A stretch of DNA of 41,483 bases from Gelatoporia subvermispora B (Eukaryota > Basidiomycota > Agaricomycetes > Polyporales > Gelatoporiaceae): positions 1 through 41,483 of the forward strand of contig KB445823.1 in NCBI GenBank assembly GCA_000320605.2. The letters are read 5' to 3'. How positions within the stretch are numbered: position 1 is the stretch's first letter; the number at the start of each line of letters is the position of its first letter. The notes under the pieces were generated by a model, which was not told the origin of the DNA, did no database searches, and was given only the letters and a program-made list of their open reading frames with translations. Of the stretch, positions 11,527-22,561 are shown piece by piece. Both the position numbers and the translations under genes were made by a program.

Positions 11527-12048
11527 TTAGGAAATCGGCCAAGTCTTCACAAATCCGGATCGCTTTGTAGATGTAGAAATGGGGGTCGATGATAGGACCA
11601 ACTTTCGACAAGATGTCCATGTCCAGTGAGTCATCGCACTACCAGCAGAGCACCACCTCCTTAACACGCCCCATGTGAGATACGAGGGAGGAAAAAGTAA
11701 CAGCATCCCAGTTGCGAGAAATATTGAGATCGAGCTCGCGAATGTGCGGGCCAAGGTGGGGCGCACATTAAACCACTGGGAGTGGGTAAATACCGTGTTG
11801 TTGAGATGATTGTGGATCTGTAGCTTGCGTTTGATCAGATGGAATCTTGCAGCTGGGAGCCATGCACGACAAGCAAGAGAATAAGATTGAAGGGAGTCAG
11901 GATCGTCATGAAAACAGTCGATGATCCTATCCGTCAATTCTGGCGGCAGCGTATCATTGATAGGTTGCGCATCATCTACACAGGCTGATAAAGAGAGATG
12001 GAGGTACAGGATCAACCCGCCCACCTGTGGACGCGATCGATACCACAC
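11527..12048 (-). pseudogene. F-box-like protein, apparently broken
   Basis: The N-terminal part reads LPPELTDRIIDCFHDD, then LQSYSLACRAWLPAARFHL, the usual start of mushroom F-box proteins, which act as substrate adaptors of SCF ubiquitin ligases. Near 11765 the family-like continuation (HIRELDLNISRNWD) moves to another frame without a clear intron. In that frame a TAG interrupts the chain near 11640, before SLDMDILSKV. I read this as one frameshift plus one stop, hence a decaying gene. An unusual intron at the frameshift cannot be excluded. F-box genes of this type are abundant and fast-evolving in Agaricomycetes. Confidence 0.5.
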
Positions 12049-12534
12049 GTGATATGTAAATATTTGTTCGCAGTGGCTGTCAAGCTTAGGGCGCGTTGCG
12101 GGTGTTTACATATCTGGACGCTCTAACAACACTTCGCCAGTACTGCTTATGGTGTACGCAGACCAGAACCGATGACCATGAAACGTCTAATGTACACTGT
12201 ACAACCCGTACTACAGGAATGAGGGCTCGCAGGGCTACCTAGCTCGACTAAGACGCTTTGCCATGCCTCATACTGTATTACTAGTACCCGACCTCCAAGC
12301 TGCTGTCTTCCTGTCTCCTTAACAGCCTCTCTTCGCTCCCGTATCCCTTCTTCGTAATCACAGACGCATCCTACGGCCTTGGCTAAGCTATACATGTGCC
12401 TCATGCACGTTCGATGCCCTATCCCTCAAGTACTCCCGTGAAGGTCGGCGCGCGCGCCCATCGGATCACACACATCGCGCTCCTTCGGAGTCCTCGCATC
12501 ACCCTAGACTCCCAACCACTCCACGCGGTCTTAT

Positions 12535-12880
12535 TCTTTCTCGTGGTGCTTACGAATACGTGCTACGAGACACTGGATAGAGTGCGGAGCCCCGCGCCGC
12601 GGGATGCCATGAACATCTTGCCTGAGGCCTTGGGAAACGCGCAAGCGTGGGGTCGCAGACGCTCTGGGACCGCTCGGAGGGACCGAAGGATCAGAGGGGG
12701 GCGAAATTATTCTGGGCACCAGGGACGGCGTATGTTAGGGCGCTGGTGCCATACCATGCGAGGCGCACACTGATAGAAGGCTTGTATAATGTACTGGTAG
12801 GCGGAGAGGGGGACACGGGGCGGGTTGTATCAGGCGGATGCGAGATGAGACGAGGCCCGTAGGGCCTTGGCCTTAGAGCT
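12535..12880 (+). pseudogene. COG8 3'-end fragment (truncated duplicate)
   Basis: Translation gives VRSPAPRDAMNILPEALGNA and, after a frame change, AYVRALVPYHARRTLIEGLY. These match VRNVAPRDAMGDLLDALEDA and AYVRVLVPYARRALVEGLYG of the intact COG8 gene at 38.2-40.05 kb. At DNA level the match starts near CTTACGAATACGTGCTACGA and fades after about 345 bp. It covers only the penultimate C-terminal part, is frameshifted, and has no start or promoter of its own. It sits in inverted orientation about 25 kb from the parent. Confidence 0.8.
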
Positions 12881-14920
12881 CGGAGTCAACAAGAAGAAGC
12901 TGGAGAGAAGGCAGGGACAGCGCCACACGGATCAAATGGGGCCCGATGACTTGGGTGAGTCCGTGCTTCGCGGAACGGTCCCGTTTCCGGTCCCGAAATA
13001 TTTACTGGTCGCTTTCTTAGCACTTCAAACTAAGTCCTCTGCACTCACCACAGCAATACTCTAGTCCCTGGATGGATTGACGACCATCTTGCATTACCCG
13101 CACCGATGCTCACATCTCAACCATCCAGGCACTCCTAACTACTGCGTCAGTTGCACAATATGCTTCCGATGCTCACTTGCCGACACTAGCCGACGTACTT
13201 ATTGGTACAACCGCGCGAGTTGGAAGGGGCGTTTAAAACCAACGGTAATTGTAACCGATGTCTGGAATATATTATTCAACGGCGCTCAAGGGCTAACTGA
13301 ACGCTCCATGTCTAACCTCGCCTGCTTCTAGATGCGATACAGCCACCGTACCCATTCAGGACGTCCTGAACAACCAGTCGTTAATAGATTCCCAGCGTTC
13401 CTCAAGCAGCATCTCTCGGGCGGTGTGTCGGAGGCCTGTGTCTCTTAGAGATTTCCAAATGAGGTCCGCACAGCAGCGTACCTGGAGAATGCACCTCTAG
13501 CTAAACTTTGAGCTTGAGCTCTGGCGCGACATCCGTCGAGCAGACTTGCGCAATATCGAAACTTGGTAGCGACCTCCCACGAAGAGGAACGTCGGCGCCG
13601 GTAACCCCTGCCTGTGTGCATGTACCCCAAGGTGGTGGTCAATATTCACGAGTTCTATCGAAAGGTAAAGCGTTAACGGTGGAACGGGACTAGGACTGAC
13701 ATCGGTCAGCGGGCAGAGACCTACTCATGGCTGTCGTCCTTGCTAGTCGCGAGGTGGCTAGAGTGAGAGTCGTCCCCCGTCCGCATTGTTGACGTCAAGC
13801 TCACGGTTGTCCGTGGATCTCGACAGCACTGCGCGTGTGGTGTGAGTATCATGGAAATGGTGTACTCCACAGCCACTGCGAGTAGATCGCTCACTCACGT
13901 GTATCGCTCGCGGCCCGAGGGCTTGTTGATCGGCCTGTCGACATAAAGGAGTATTCAGCCAGGCCCGATCTGTGTCCGAGCAGACAGCACAGATCGAGCC
14001 TGCCTTTGCTGTGGTGAATGTATCAGCTGTCATCGTTCACACCACAATTCAGAAAATGCGCGAAATAGAGCTCAGTGCGAACAAGTATATGTCATGGTGA
14101 TCGGTTGATGTCGGTAACTCATCACTGTTACTCAAGCACACAAGTAAAGTACTCACAAGGCAATGCATGCTTCCAAATACTTCAGCAAGCTATTCAGCCC
14201 GAACGAGGTTACGACGGACAAGAGAAAGAGAGGAAGTGTAGTAGTCGCGAGCTGAAGACGCAATTGGATTGTCACAGGAGCTGTAACGAGACGTCGAGTC
14301 TTCCGATCATATTTATAGAGTCGAAATACCCTTGGAGAGTCATGGTATAATCCGGATCCGATGGAGGAAACGGCACCGGATTATTCTTGCAGAGCAGAGT
14401 CACGTTCCCATGCCGGGTCCGATGGCCTTACGAGGTGCATGACTGGCTTGCTTCAGCCGCGCATGTGTACGTACAGCCTCAACAAAACCTATCGCATTCC
14501 TCCTGCTCATCCCAGACGTCTCTCGCAACCAGCAACGGGGCTGAAAATCGGGCGCGTCGCTTCCTATGATGTGTCGGTCGCATCACTCACGACTTGCGTC
14601 AAAGAAGCTTCCAAAGCATTGTCGTGTGTGTCGTCTTCCACCGCCGTTGACAACCCATACTCCAGGCCAGACATTACATTCAACCTTCTCATCTTGCACG
14701 CACTGATCCACCGGTCCACCAACCCCTTCCTAAAGGCCACGGGGAACGACTTACAATGGTTCACTCGACTCACACGAGCGGCGACTGGGAATGCAGCGGC
14801 ACCTGCAAACGACCTCCACGGCTGGTGCCGTCTCAGTGATCCTATGGACTGCTTGTGCGGACAATCGATCGCATCGATGCGCATGCCATGCGATAGTGTC
14901 CGCTATGGACTCGCAAATAC

Positions 14921-14950
14921 TCCTCCCCCGCCCCCGCCCCAGCCCCCCGC
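14921..14950 (-). other. potential G-quadruplex tract
   Basis: The plus strand reads four C-runs in a row. The minus strand therefore has four runs of four or more G separated by single bases or dinucleotides, which meets the usual intramolecular G-quadruplex pattern. There is no gene next to it, so no regulatory role is claimed. Confidence 0.4.
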
Positions 14951-15843
14951 GGCCGATTGCATGAAGAATCCGAGATGTTGAGCCCATTTATTGACGTGTT
15001 CTAACTACTCTATCGTAATCCGCCGGTCGGGACGCTGGAATTCGCTGACCATGAGCAGCAGGTGCAAGTCGAGTTGTGCTGGGGCATACGGCAGAATTTC
15101 CACCTCGGGCCGTCTCGCTACGTCTAGTCCACCGCACACGGGTTTAGTCGTCGCATTCCCCCTTCTTCGCTCCCCTCCTGTGCTTCGGATTGCAGTACTA
15201 ATGACGCATAGGAGCTAGACTCCTGAAAGCCGTCTTCATTTGTACTCAAGTCCTCTCAGTTCGCGGGATCTCCGCCGCCGTCCCACTTCCCCGAGTGGGC
15301 ATGACACTCTCCCGCTACCTATTATTCTAGTCGTTGCTATGTATGAGAACGCTCCTGTATCTAGTTGTACGCGGTATATAGGTGCATATATAAAGTCCCG
15401 TTGTTGTTCAAGAAAATAACCGGCGGTCCGGAGAGTGAACAAGAGCCCCTCGTTCTCCTGGTGGAGTCACAATATTATTAGCCCGGTTCCGAAGCAGGAC
15501 AAGAGCTCGGCTACCGTGCGCCGGACTGCCATCGTGACTAGCGGCCGAATCCGTGGCACTTTGCCACTCTTCGTTGAATCGTTAGGTCCGAATATCAGAA
15601 AACTATGATGCCTGCTTGGGTGTTTCATACCTTCTTCTCTCCGCTTGGCGACGTCTTTTAACCATTCCATGCCTCGCAAATGCGCCAAACGCGCGCCAAA
15701 GACCTCTAAAAGCATGACGGTAAGACGCGGGCGGCGGAAGGCAACGCTCGTGAGCCCCCAGCCAGTATCTACTGTTACATGACTCATTCTATGTGGCCCT
15801 GCCATTTCGACGTATACTTGCGGCCGTTGTCTTGGAGCTTTAT

Positions 15844-16086
15844 TTATTTGTGGCATTTCTCGTTGCAGCTGCTTCCATGTGTTTCCGGCGTAGAATGCGT
15901 ACTCTTCACGGATGGTGATATGCCGAAGGCATAATGTCGGGGGCCTTCATATTCTACGTAAAATCTGTTCCAGATTATCTTGCCTTCATGTGAAAGATAC
16001 TCGGAGCGTAACACACTAGACACGGGCATCATATTGAATGAAGCGGCTGTCTCTGCGAACATTTCGAATTCCTTGGGACAGTTCAT
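15844..16086 (-). other. protein-like fragment, possibly a relic exon
   Basis: An 80-codon frame beginning MNCPKEFEMFAETAASFN and including EYLSHEGKIIWNRFYVEYEG. Composition looks like real protein rather than random translation. No family is recognised, and upstream exons that would join cleanly could not be set. It may be part of a small lost gene. Confidence 0.2.
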
Positions 16087-16782
16087 TTCGATGGTGTGCC
16101 GGGCTCATTGATCACTTACTTTCAGCCAGGTCACTATATTGATATTGGCTTGTGCCCGCAGTGACACTCCAGGTATTCATGAGAACCCACTTCGCAGTCG
16201 CGTAGCCTATTTTGATGATCGTGATACCTCCAAGTGCACAAACGCGGCCAGTCCAATAGCGGCGGATAACAGTCGCGGGTCTGCGCGAGCGCGTAGTGTG
16301 CTTGCACCCTCACTGTCGTCAGGCGACTACCCCCGGTACCGCCACGCCCAGTGACTCCCACTACACCATAGCACCTCCTGGCGCTGACACTTCATCTGTA
16401 TATGGCTGCCAATCACACCACCGACAGCCTCCCCAATGCACAGTCGTGGTGACGCTATAGAAATTGAGGACTTGTTCCCCTTGCGGCAAGGGTATTTCGA
16501 GATGCTGTCTGGCGATAATAGTCATGTACTGCATCAATGCCTTGCCAATGCTAGATTTTGCCAATAACAGTCGCCTATCAAAATCGAGCGCCCCGTTCTA
16601 TCGGCGCATGAAATCTGGTAGGCCGCGAAGAATCGGCTGTGAAGGACACGACCTACCAGTCAGGCAAGATCGAAGGGTTTTTGCAGGGTCCTGCTCTCAA
16701 TTGGAGTTATCGAGAGAAATCGATTGATATACAGAGGCACCGAGAGCAAAGGTTGTCCAAACGAGGCAGCGTGTACAGGCGT

Positions 16783-17853
16783 CTACATTTCATCGATGAT
16801 CTCCTTCAGCCGCACTTCGTTCAGGATCTCAAAACCCTTCGTCGGTGTGACCTATGCATTTATACAGTAGATTTAGTGATGGGGTGATGGACCGAGTACT
16901 GGGGTACACGTGCCTGCGCAAGCTGGACATTGTGTTGGTCCAGCTTCTCCTCCATGACTTGTTTCAGAACTCTCAATGTCAGCAGATGCGCCTCACGCAG
17001 GGTCATTTGCTGTAAGGTCGCAGAACAAGGTTACTCTTGTTCACATAGCTGCATAGAATACGCACGCTACGCCATTTATCCTGCAATTCGCTCTGCGCCG
17101 CCTCCGAACCAGATCCGATCGCCTTGGCTTCATAGCGTACAAACGTCCCCGACGGGTCTGTGTGGAACCTGCAAAGTTCCATCAATCTCCAATGATTCAC
17201 ATGTACAACCCTCTCCACTTACAGCTGAGGCCCGTTCTCGTCCACGCCCGCAATGAGCAGCGCGACACCGAACGGCCTGCTCATGAGCGCCTCCTCGTCG
17301 TGCACGCTCTCGCCGAAACGGAGGGCAAGGTCACACACGGCCTGCGTCGCGCTCTCGACTCGAATGGGCTCGTCGTACGTGAACGCATGGTTCTGCGCCG
17401 TCACACGTGCGTGGTCGACCATCGTGCGCGCATCCGCGGTTAGCCCGGACATTGCGCATCCGAGGTGCGTGTCGATCTCCATGATCTTTTCGATCGAGGA
17501 CGACTCGAGTAGGGGCGACTGTACGCGCTTTTCCACCCCAAGAACGACACCCTCTGGTGTGCGCACGCCGACGGTCGTGGAGCCAAGCTGGTAGTGGTTC
17601 AGATTGGACGTGTAAGGTCTGGGGGCATGGCTGTACCTTGATGGCCTCAATGGCATACTCGACTGCAGAGCATATCACCCGTGAGACTTTCGTCGTGACA
17701 AGTGCATACAATCTCGCTCACCTTGGAACAGACGTCCCTCGGGAGAGAAAGTGTTCACACCACGGTCTATTGCGAGCAAGGTTGAGCATACGTATGCCAC
17801 CTTCCTTGCTGCGTATGCATGTTCTCACCGTATTCCGATCGTGTCAAGAACAT
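16783..17853 (-). CDS. PUP2: 20S proteasome subunit alpha type-5
   Basis: Structural alpha-ring subunit of the 20S core, part of the proteasome in cytosol and nucleus. Short first exons give [23 protein letters not shown] (the proteasome alpha signature) and VEYAIEAIK. The main exon continues [40 protein letters not shown] and [20 protein letters not shown]. Then come [20 protein letters not shown] and [20 protein letters not shown], and the last exon [18 protein letters not shown] ends with TAG at 16783-16785. All exons join in frame and length fits the family. The last intron uses a GC donor (GCACGT at 16912-16913) where the pseudogene copy has GT. RidA follows divergently spaced upstream on the same strand. 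A degraded copy lies at 22.56-23.11 kb. Confidence 0.95.
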
Positions 17854-18386
17854 CTTGGTATATGCGTTGTATAGTTATACCTTATAGACTCCCAGAGATA
17901 AATGGAAGCGAGACGAAGTCAGCAGCAAGTGTAGGGAGTTAGGGACGGAGATGCGGAGGGTCGAGGGAGGTCAGCGCGGACTGCGAGTTGGCTAAGCGCC
18001 GAACGCGCGTCGTCGCGTCTCTGGCTTGTTGCAGGTGGCGCTTCTCGTGAACCCTAACCTTAGACCATGACCGCTGCAAGCACTGAAGACATTCGTAAAC
18101 TCGAAGTCCTCCAACTACACTAGCTATTTTATACATTCTTAAGGATCACAAAGAGCGAAAGGAATATAATACGGTGCTTAAGTCGTATCATCGACTTGAT
18201 ATCAGTGAGTAAGAACTTGCCATTTTGTGGATCGCATCATACATCGAACAAATTCCTAGTACATTGATGCCACCGTGTGCCCTCGAGAAGCTCGCATCTT
18301 GGCCTTCTTTCGCTGAAACAACTATTCAAGCGAGGCTATACATGATGGTGATCAACAAACCGATAGCGATGGTTGACTTAATAGGC
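17854..18386. other. intergenic space between PSMA5 and RidA
   Basis: Holds the PSMA5 promoter and the RidA 3' UTR, both genes being on the minus strand. No gene seen. A short part near 17975-18020 is still recognisable in copy B at 23160-23200. Confidence 0.5.
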
Positions 18387-19201
18387 TCACTTTGCAATAC
18401 ACTCGATCTCGAACAGCGCGTTGAGCGGGAGCTTGGCGACCTGCACACACGAGCGTGCGGGCTTGTGCTCGCCGAACACACGCGCATAGATCGCGTTTAC
18501 AGACGCGAAATCGTCCATCGAGGCGAGGAAGACCTGAGCATGAGAAAGAGACATGCGAATCAGAAACGAGCACAAGCAACCGTGAGAAAACAGTGAGAGG
18601 AGAACGTCGAAGGTAAGAAAGTGCGGATATGATCAGGATAGTATCCGTGGAAGAGGGATATCCGGAAGTAGATATCAGACGCGTGTGAGTGTGATTGAAA
18701 ACTCGCGCGATGAAGTTTGAGATCCCGGGAGGTAAACAATGTGATGCCAGCGAAAAGAACAACAGATAGCCGCTACAAAAGCAGATGCCATGATACCGTA
18801 GGTTTGTACTCACCGTGGTCTTAGCAACCCGACCGAGGTCGGCGTTGCCCGCCTCGAGAACAGTCTTCAAGTTTTTGAGCGCCTGTTCTGTCTGCGCCTC
18901 AACACCGCCCTCAACCTGTTACACGACACAGTACATTAACGGCGTCAGCTCAGAAGAGGGACCGGAACAGAGGGGCACATACAAGCTTGCCAATCGTGGG
19001 GTCGATGCCAAGGCAACCAGAGAGGAAGAGGAGGTTGCCTGCGCGAATAGCCTGGGAGTATGGTCCTACCGCAGCAGGCGCGTCTGATAGCGACAAAGTT
19101 AATGAGAACTATGCTCTGTTTCAGTACCGAGGCAAGGGCGAGTATGACTCACTGGCCGACGAAACGACGGAGAGCGAGGGGTGCGTGGTCGTGGAAGACA
19201 T
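18387..19201 (-). CDS. RidA/YjgF/MMF1-type reactive intermediate deaminase
   Basis: Hydrolyses reactive 2-aminoacrylate and other enamine/imine intermediates from PLP enzymes, protecting branched-chain amino acid metabolism. Exons: [16 protein letters not shown]; then [19 protein letters not shown] with [14 protein letters not shown]; then [20 protein letters not shown] and [11 protein letters not shown]; then [20 protein letters not shown]. The C-terminal signature [20 protein letters not shown] keeps the substrate-binding Arg. The third intron is about 270 nt, long for this window. An in-frame upstream Met at 19342 would add a 47-residue Arg/Ser/Leu-rich leader that could target mitochondria, as in yeast Mmf1, so the start is uncertain. 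A degraded copy is at 23.5-24.1 kb. Confidence 0.9.
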
Positions 19202-19418
19202 CGTGCGATTCGAAAGGCTGAAGAGTGTAGGAGTTACGCGAAGTTTGAGACAAGAGGCTGAGATGGGGACGTAGAGGGCGCTGTGGGTGTGAGTGCGGGC
19301 GAGGGAGCCAAGAGCACAACGAGCAGAGAAGGCGGGCAGCATGCAGTGCGATGCGCAATCGTCTCGGACGCACCGCGCCGCCCGCGCCGCTCATCGTCGC
19401 CGATCTCAAACGAATTGT

Positions 19419-19470
19419 CACGTGCGTATGTTTGAAGGCAGACTTCCGCATGAGGAAGGTCTCTGCGGCT
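19419..19470. promoter_or_regulatory. conserved block in RidA/KEP-2 divergent promoter
   Basis: Begins with CACGTG (a bHLH-type E-box) and includes ACTTCCGCATGAGGAAGGT. The same block recurs at 24111-24162 in copy B with only a few changes, while the bases around it have drifted more. The near-palindrome CTTCC...GGAAG inside it suggests a protein-binding site. Role inferred only. Confidence 0.4.
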
Positions 19471-20096
19471 ATGCGTTGACGCGGCGCGACACGCGTCTGG
19501 CTCGCGCCTCTTGGCTCGTTGTACCACACTTGCAAGGATAATTTCTCCCTTCGGCCGAGGGTGTCATCAGCTACGTATGACATCTCGCGACGGTTCCGGT
19601 TGCTGTATTAGTGACCCATAACAAACTTCCCCGAAGCGGCAGCTTTCTTGCTATCTCGAGGTGCTATGAGACTGTCTGAAACTGTTGGACTCATTTCAAC
19701 ATCTATCATCGCATACTCTGGCTATGACCAATCTGATTTGATTGACTGTTGTATCAATTGTTGCACACAATAAGCAGCACGGAACAGGAGACGGTGAGAC
19801 CGATACTACGCTTGCTGGTGTCTAATAGTCTATGCTCTCTACGACGGGCTTATATCTTGCTCTGCGCGGGTCGTACACTCGCGCCTACATCAAGCATAAC
19901 ACTGATCCATACCAGGCTGCGCGTCGATCAAACAGGGGTAGCTCTTCGCGCCTCGACCGCTTAAACATTCGTACATCTCCTTTCTGAGACGCGTAGCACG
20001 CGGTCCGTCTGGTCACCTCTCCTGTTACCAAGAACTCGCTGTGCACTTTGCAACGGTGGAATTGATATATATCTTCGAAATGAAGGGGAAGTAGAG

Positions 20097-20103
20097 TATA
20101 AAT
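20097..20103 (+). promoter_or_regulatory. TATA box of KEP-2
   Basis: TATAAAT, followed by a CCTCTCCGAG stretch shared with KEP-3. The transcript leader downstream appears to include a 57-nt intron at 20182-20238 (donor GTACGT, acceptor TTATAG). Confidence 0.6.
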
Positions 20104-20324
20104 CCTCTCCGAGCAGATTGCTTTCCTCCAGCTCTGTGAGCCACTTCGATCTTCTCACTCCTTCGACTTCGGTGCTGGTCGGTACGTACTCTTGACGTAG
20201 TACGCTGTTGCAGCCAGCTGACATTTCCCCAATTATAGCCTTTAACTTCACTCTATTCTACCTATTCTACTCTAGCAATTGATCTGAAACCCCTCTTTCA
20301 CGACCTCACCACTCGTTTTCTTTT

Positions 20325-20333
20325 CACGAACAC
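20325..20333 (+). promoter_or_regulatory. shared leader motif CACGAACAC, copy 2
   Basis: Same 9-mer as before KEP-1 and KEP-3, here 13 bp before the start codon and after a CTCGTTTTCTTTT stretch. Confidence 0.4.
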
Positions 20334-20346
20334 TTTAATTCCCATC

Positions 20347-21982
20347 ATGCGTTCCTCCACCGTACTCGCTTCCGTCGCCATCCTCGCTGCTGCTGCTCCT
20401 GCGCTTGCGGCTCCCACTATCAACGTACCCCCCGTATCGGCGAGCCAAGCACCGACGCCGTCTACAGCTGCCGCTCCCTCGGTCCCTACCGTCCCAGCTG
20501 CTGCAAGTGCACTCGCTGGTAGCGGTGCAATTAACGTTGGGGACATCGTCAGCGGCATTACGGGAGTACTCGACCTATTCCTCCGGTAAGTTACAACGAT
20601 CTCAAGACGTGCACGAACTGACACATGATTGATATAGTCGCGATGCCCCCGTGCGTCGTGAGGGTGCTGAACACTTTGCACGCCAGCTCCAGACGGACCC
20701 TGCGCTTGCCGCCAAGGTCAAGGCAATTCTGCAGCAGACCCTGATGTGAGCTTAAAGATGCAATCCTCATGTGATCATCCTTGACAGATCACTGGCAGGC
20801 TTTCCACCGCGCACACTACACGTGATGCTCCCGACGCCGCGAGCGCCGCCATCTCACTCAAGGGAATCACCTCGATCCTCAAGGGCGGCTCAGACGTCGC
20901 CGACATCGTCGGCGACCTGTTCGGCAGCGGTGACTCCAGCGGCGACGATTCCGACGACGATGATTCCGGCGACGACTCTTCATCGCAACAACGACGCAGT
21001 CTTACTGCGCAGACAGACCCCGCTTACGCGGCCAAGGTCAAAGCGGCCTTGCTGCAGAACTTGATGTGAGTTCACAAGTCTAACATCCCCTGTAACGATC
21101 TGACGAGTCGTCCAAAGGAACCCTACTACGCACGCTACACGTGCGACTCCCGACGACCCGAGCGCTGCCATCTCGCTGAAGGGGATTGGTTCAATCATCA
21201 AGGGTGGTTCCGATGTCGCTGACATCTTCGGCGACCTGTTCGGCGGTAGTAGCTCCAGCAGTGACGACTCCGACGACTCCGACGATTCCGACGACTCCTC
21301 GCAGCAACGACGCAGCCTCGCCGCGCGGCAGGCGCCATCATCGCCCTCCTCCACCGCATCTCCCACTTCTGCGCCCGCACCCTCGGCGACGCTTCCGTCA
21401 GGGCTCACTTCCAGCGAGGCGCTGAACATTGGCAGAATCCTCGGCGGTGTCCTTCACGGCGTCGAGGGTCTCTTCGGCGGCAGCAGCGGAAACAGCAGCG
21501 GACAGCAACAGCAACAGCAGCAGCGACGTGCGCTCGCTGCACAGTTCGCCGCAGCGCAACAGGACCCGAGCGCGGCTCTCTCACTTGGGAGCATCCTCGA
21601 CCTTGGTACGGACCTCTTCGATGGCGTCGAGGGCCTTTTCGGTGGTGGCAGCAGCGGGCAGCAGCAGCAGCGACGTGCAGTCGTTGCCCAGCCCGCCGCA
21701 ACGCAAGACCCAAGCGCGGCTCTCTCGATCGGCAGCATCCTCGGCATCGGCACTGATATCTTTGACGGTATTGAAGGCCTGTTTGATGGGAGCAATGGCC
21801 AGCAGCAACAGCAGCGGCGCGCCCTTGCTACTGTGCTCGCGCGTCAAGCCGCACAGGACCCGAGTGCAGCGCTCTCCCTTGGAAGTATCTTCAACCTCGG
21901 CACGGACGTCGTCGATGGTCTCGATGATCTGTTCGGGGGGAACCAGCAGCAGTCTCGCCGGAATCTCAACGAGCTGGACTGA
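20347..21982 (+). CDS. KEP-2: secreted repeat protein with RR processing sites
   Basis: Four exons (20347-20585, 20638-20745, 20799-21065, 21118-21982) give 492 residues with no cysteine. All introns are phase 2. Signal peptide MRSSTVLASVAILAAAAPALA. Two modules read SAAISLKGI.SI.KGGSDVAD and are followed by acidic Ser/Asp tails and QQRR. Four C-terminal modules have the pattern DPSAALS.GSI...GTD..DG and end in a Gly/Ser linker and a Gln run then RR. Dibasic pairs lie at about residues 80-81, 86-87, 181-182, 269-270, 341-342, 390-391 and 438-439, plus one just before the final NLNELD. Kex2 cutting would release helix-like peptides of 40-90 residues. The RR.LAARQ motif is shared with KEP-1. 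A 20787 acceptor for intron 2 would break the frame, so 20798 is used. Function unknown. Confidence 0.85.
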
Positions 21983-22083
21983 ACAGGCTGAATCACCGTA
22001 ATATAATAATATGATGCATATTATTGTAACCCGGAGCACGTAATTTGATGGTTTTCGAGTCTGAGGGGCTCACAAATCTTATC

Positions 22084-22514
22084 TGCGCGTCTGTTCAACG
22101 CGCACTCGCAGTGGACATTGCAGGGACTGCGAATTTGCCCCGTTCACAGCAAGAAAATCTTCGACATGCCAAGTGGCTACGGCAGTCATCTTGTCATGAA
22201 GTTTGCCAATGCAAGATTCTGCTATACATCACTGCTTATCGACGCCGAGCCTCGCGTCCGGTCAACAACCGAAAGCCGCCCGAAAGCGCAGCACTTCGAC
22301 CAGGTACATTGGGATCGAATTGTCCACTACCTGCAATGTGCTTCGCGACATCCTTGACAGGGTCTCATCAGACCGGAGGAATGCGCTTCTGATTGCAGAA
22401 ATGCAGAAAGACTTCGTACAGAGACGGCTGCAGTTATACTCGTACTTAGGTATCTGGTTACCATCTGAGCCCACAAGTCACGTTGCCCACCCGGAGGTGT
22501 GATGAAAATGAAGT
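22084..22514. other. spacer between the two duplicated blocks
   Basis: About 430 bp that is not obviously part of either copy. Three overlapping plus-strand frames of 79-115 codons are open here without any recognisable domain. May hold a relic or the breakpoint sequence. Confidence 0.4.
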
Positions 22515-22561
22515 GTATATAGAGGCACCGGGAGCAAAGGCAGTGTCTGTAAGAAGCAGAG

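Larger units (their letters stand above)
12881..16727. other. gene-poor interval
   Basis: About 3.8 kb with no gene I can defend. Frames at 13758-14033 (-), 14361-14981 (+) and 15467-15856 (-) are short, overlap on both strands and have no domains. Between 16590 and 15840 (-) a few stretches look protein-like in composition and could be remains of a degraded gene. A C-rich run lies at 14921-14950. Near 15380-15480 a TATATAAAG followed by transcript-like sequence resembles part of an LTR, but I found no paired repeat. Confidence 0.45.
16728..22083. repeat. duplicated block, copy A (intact)
   Basis: Contains PSMA5, RidA and KEP-2 in the order and orientation repeated at 22515-26541. The first shared bases include AGGCACCGAGAGCAAAGG here against AGGCACCGGGAGCAAAGG in copy B. 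The last shared part is the KEP 3' UTR with CACCGTAATATA and GGGGCTCACAAAT against CACCGTAGTATA and AGGTGCTCACAAAT. Copy A has all three genes open, so it is probably the parent. Confidence 0.85.
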
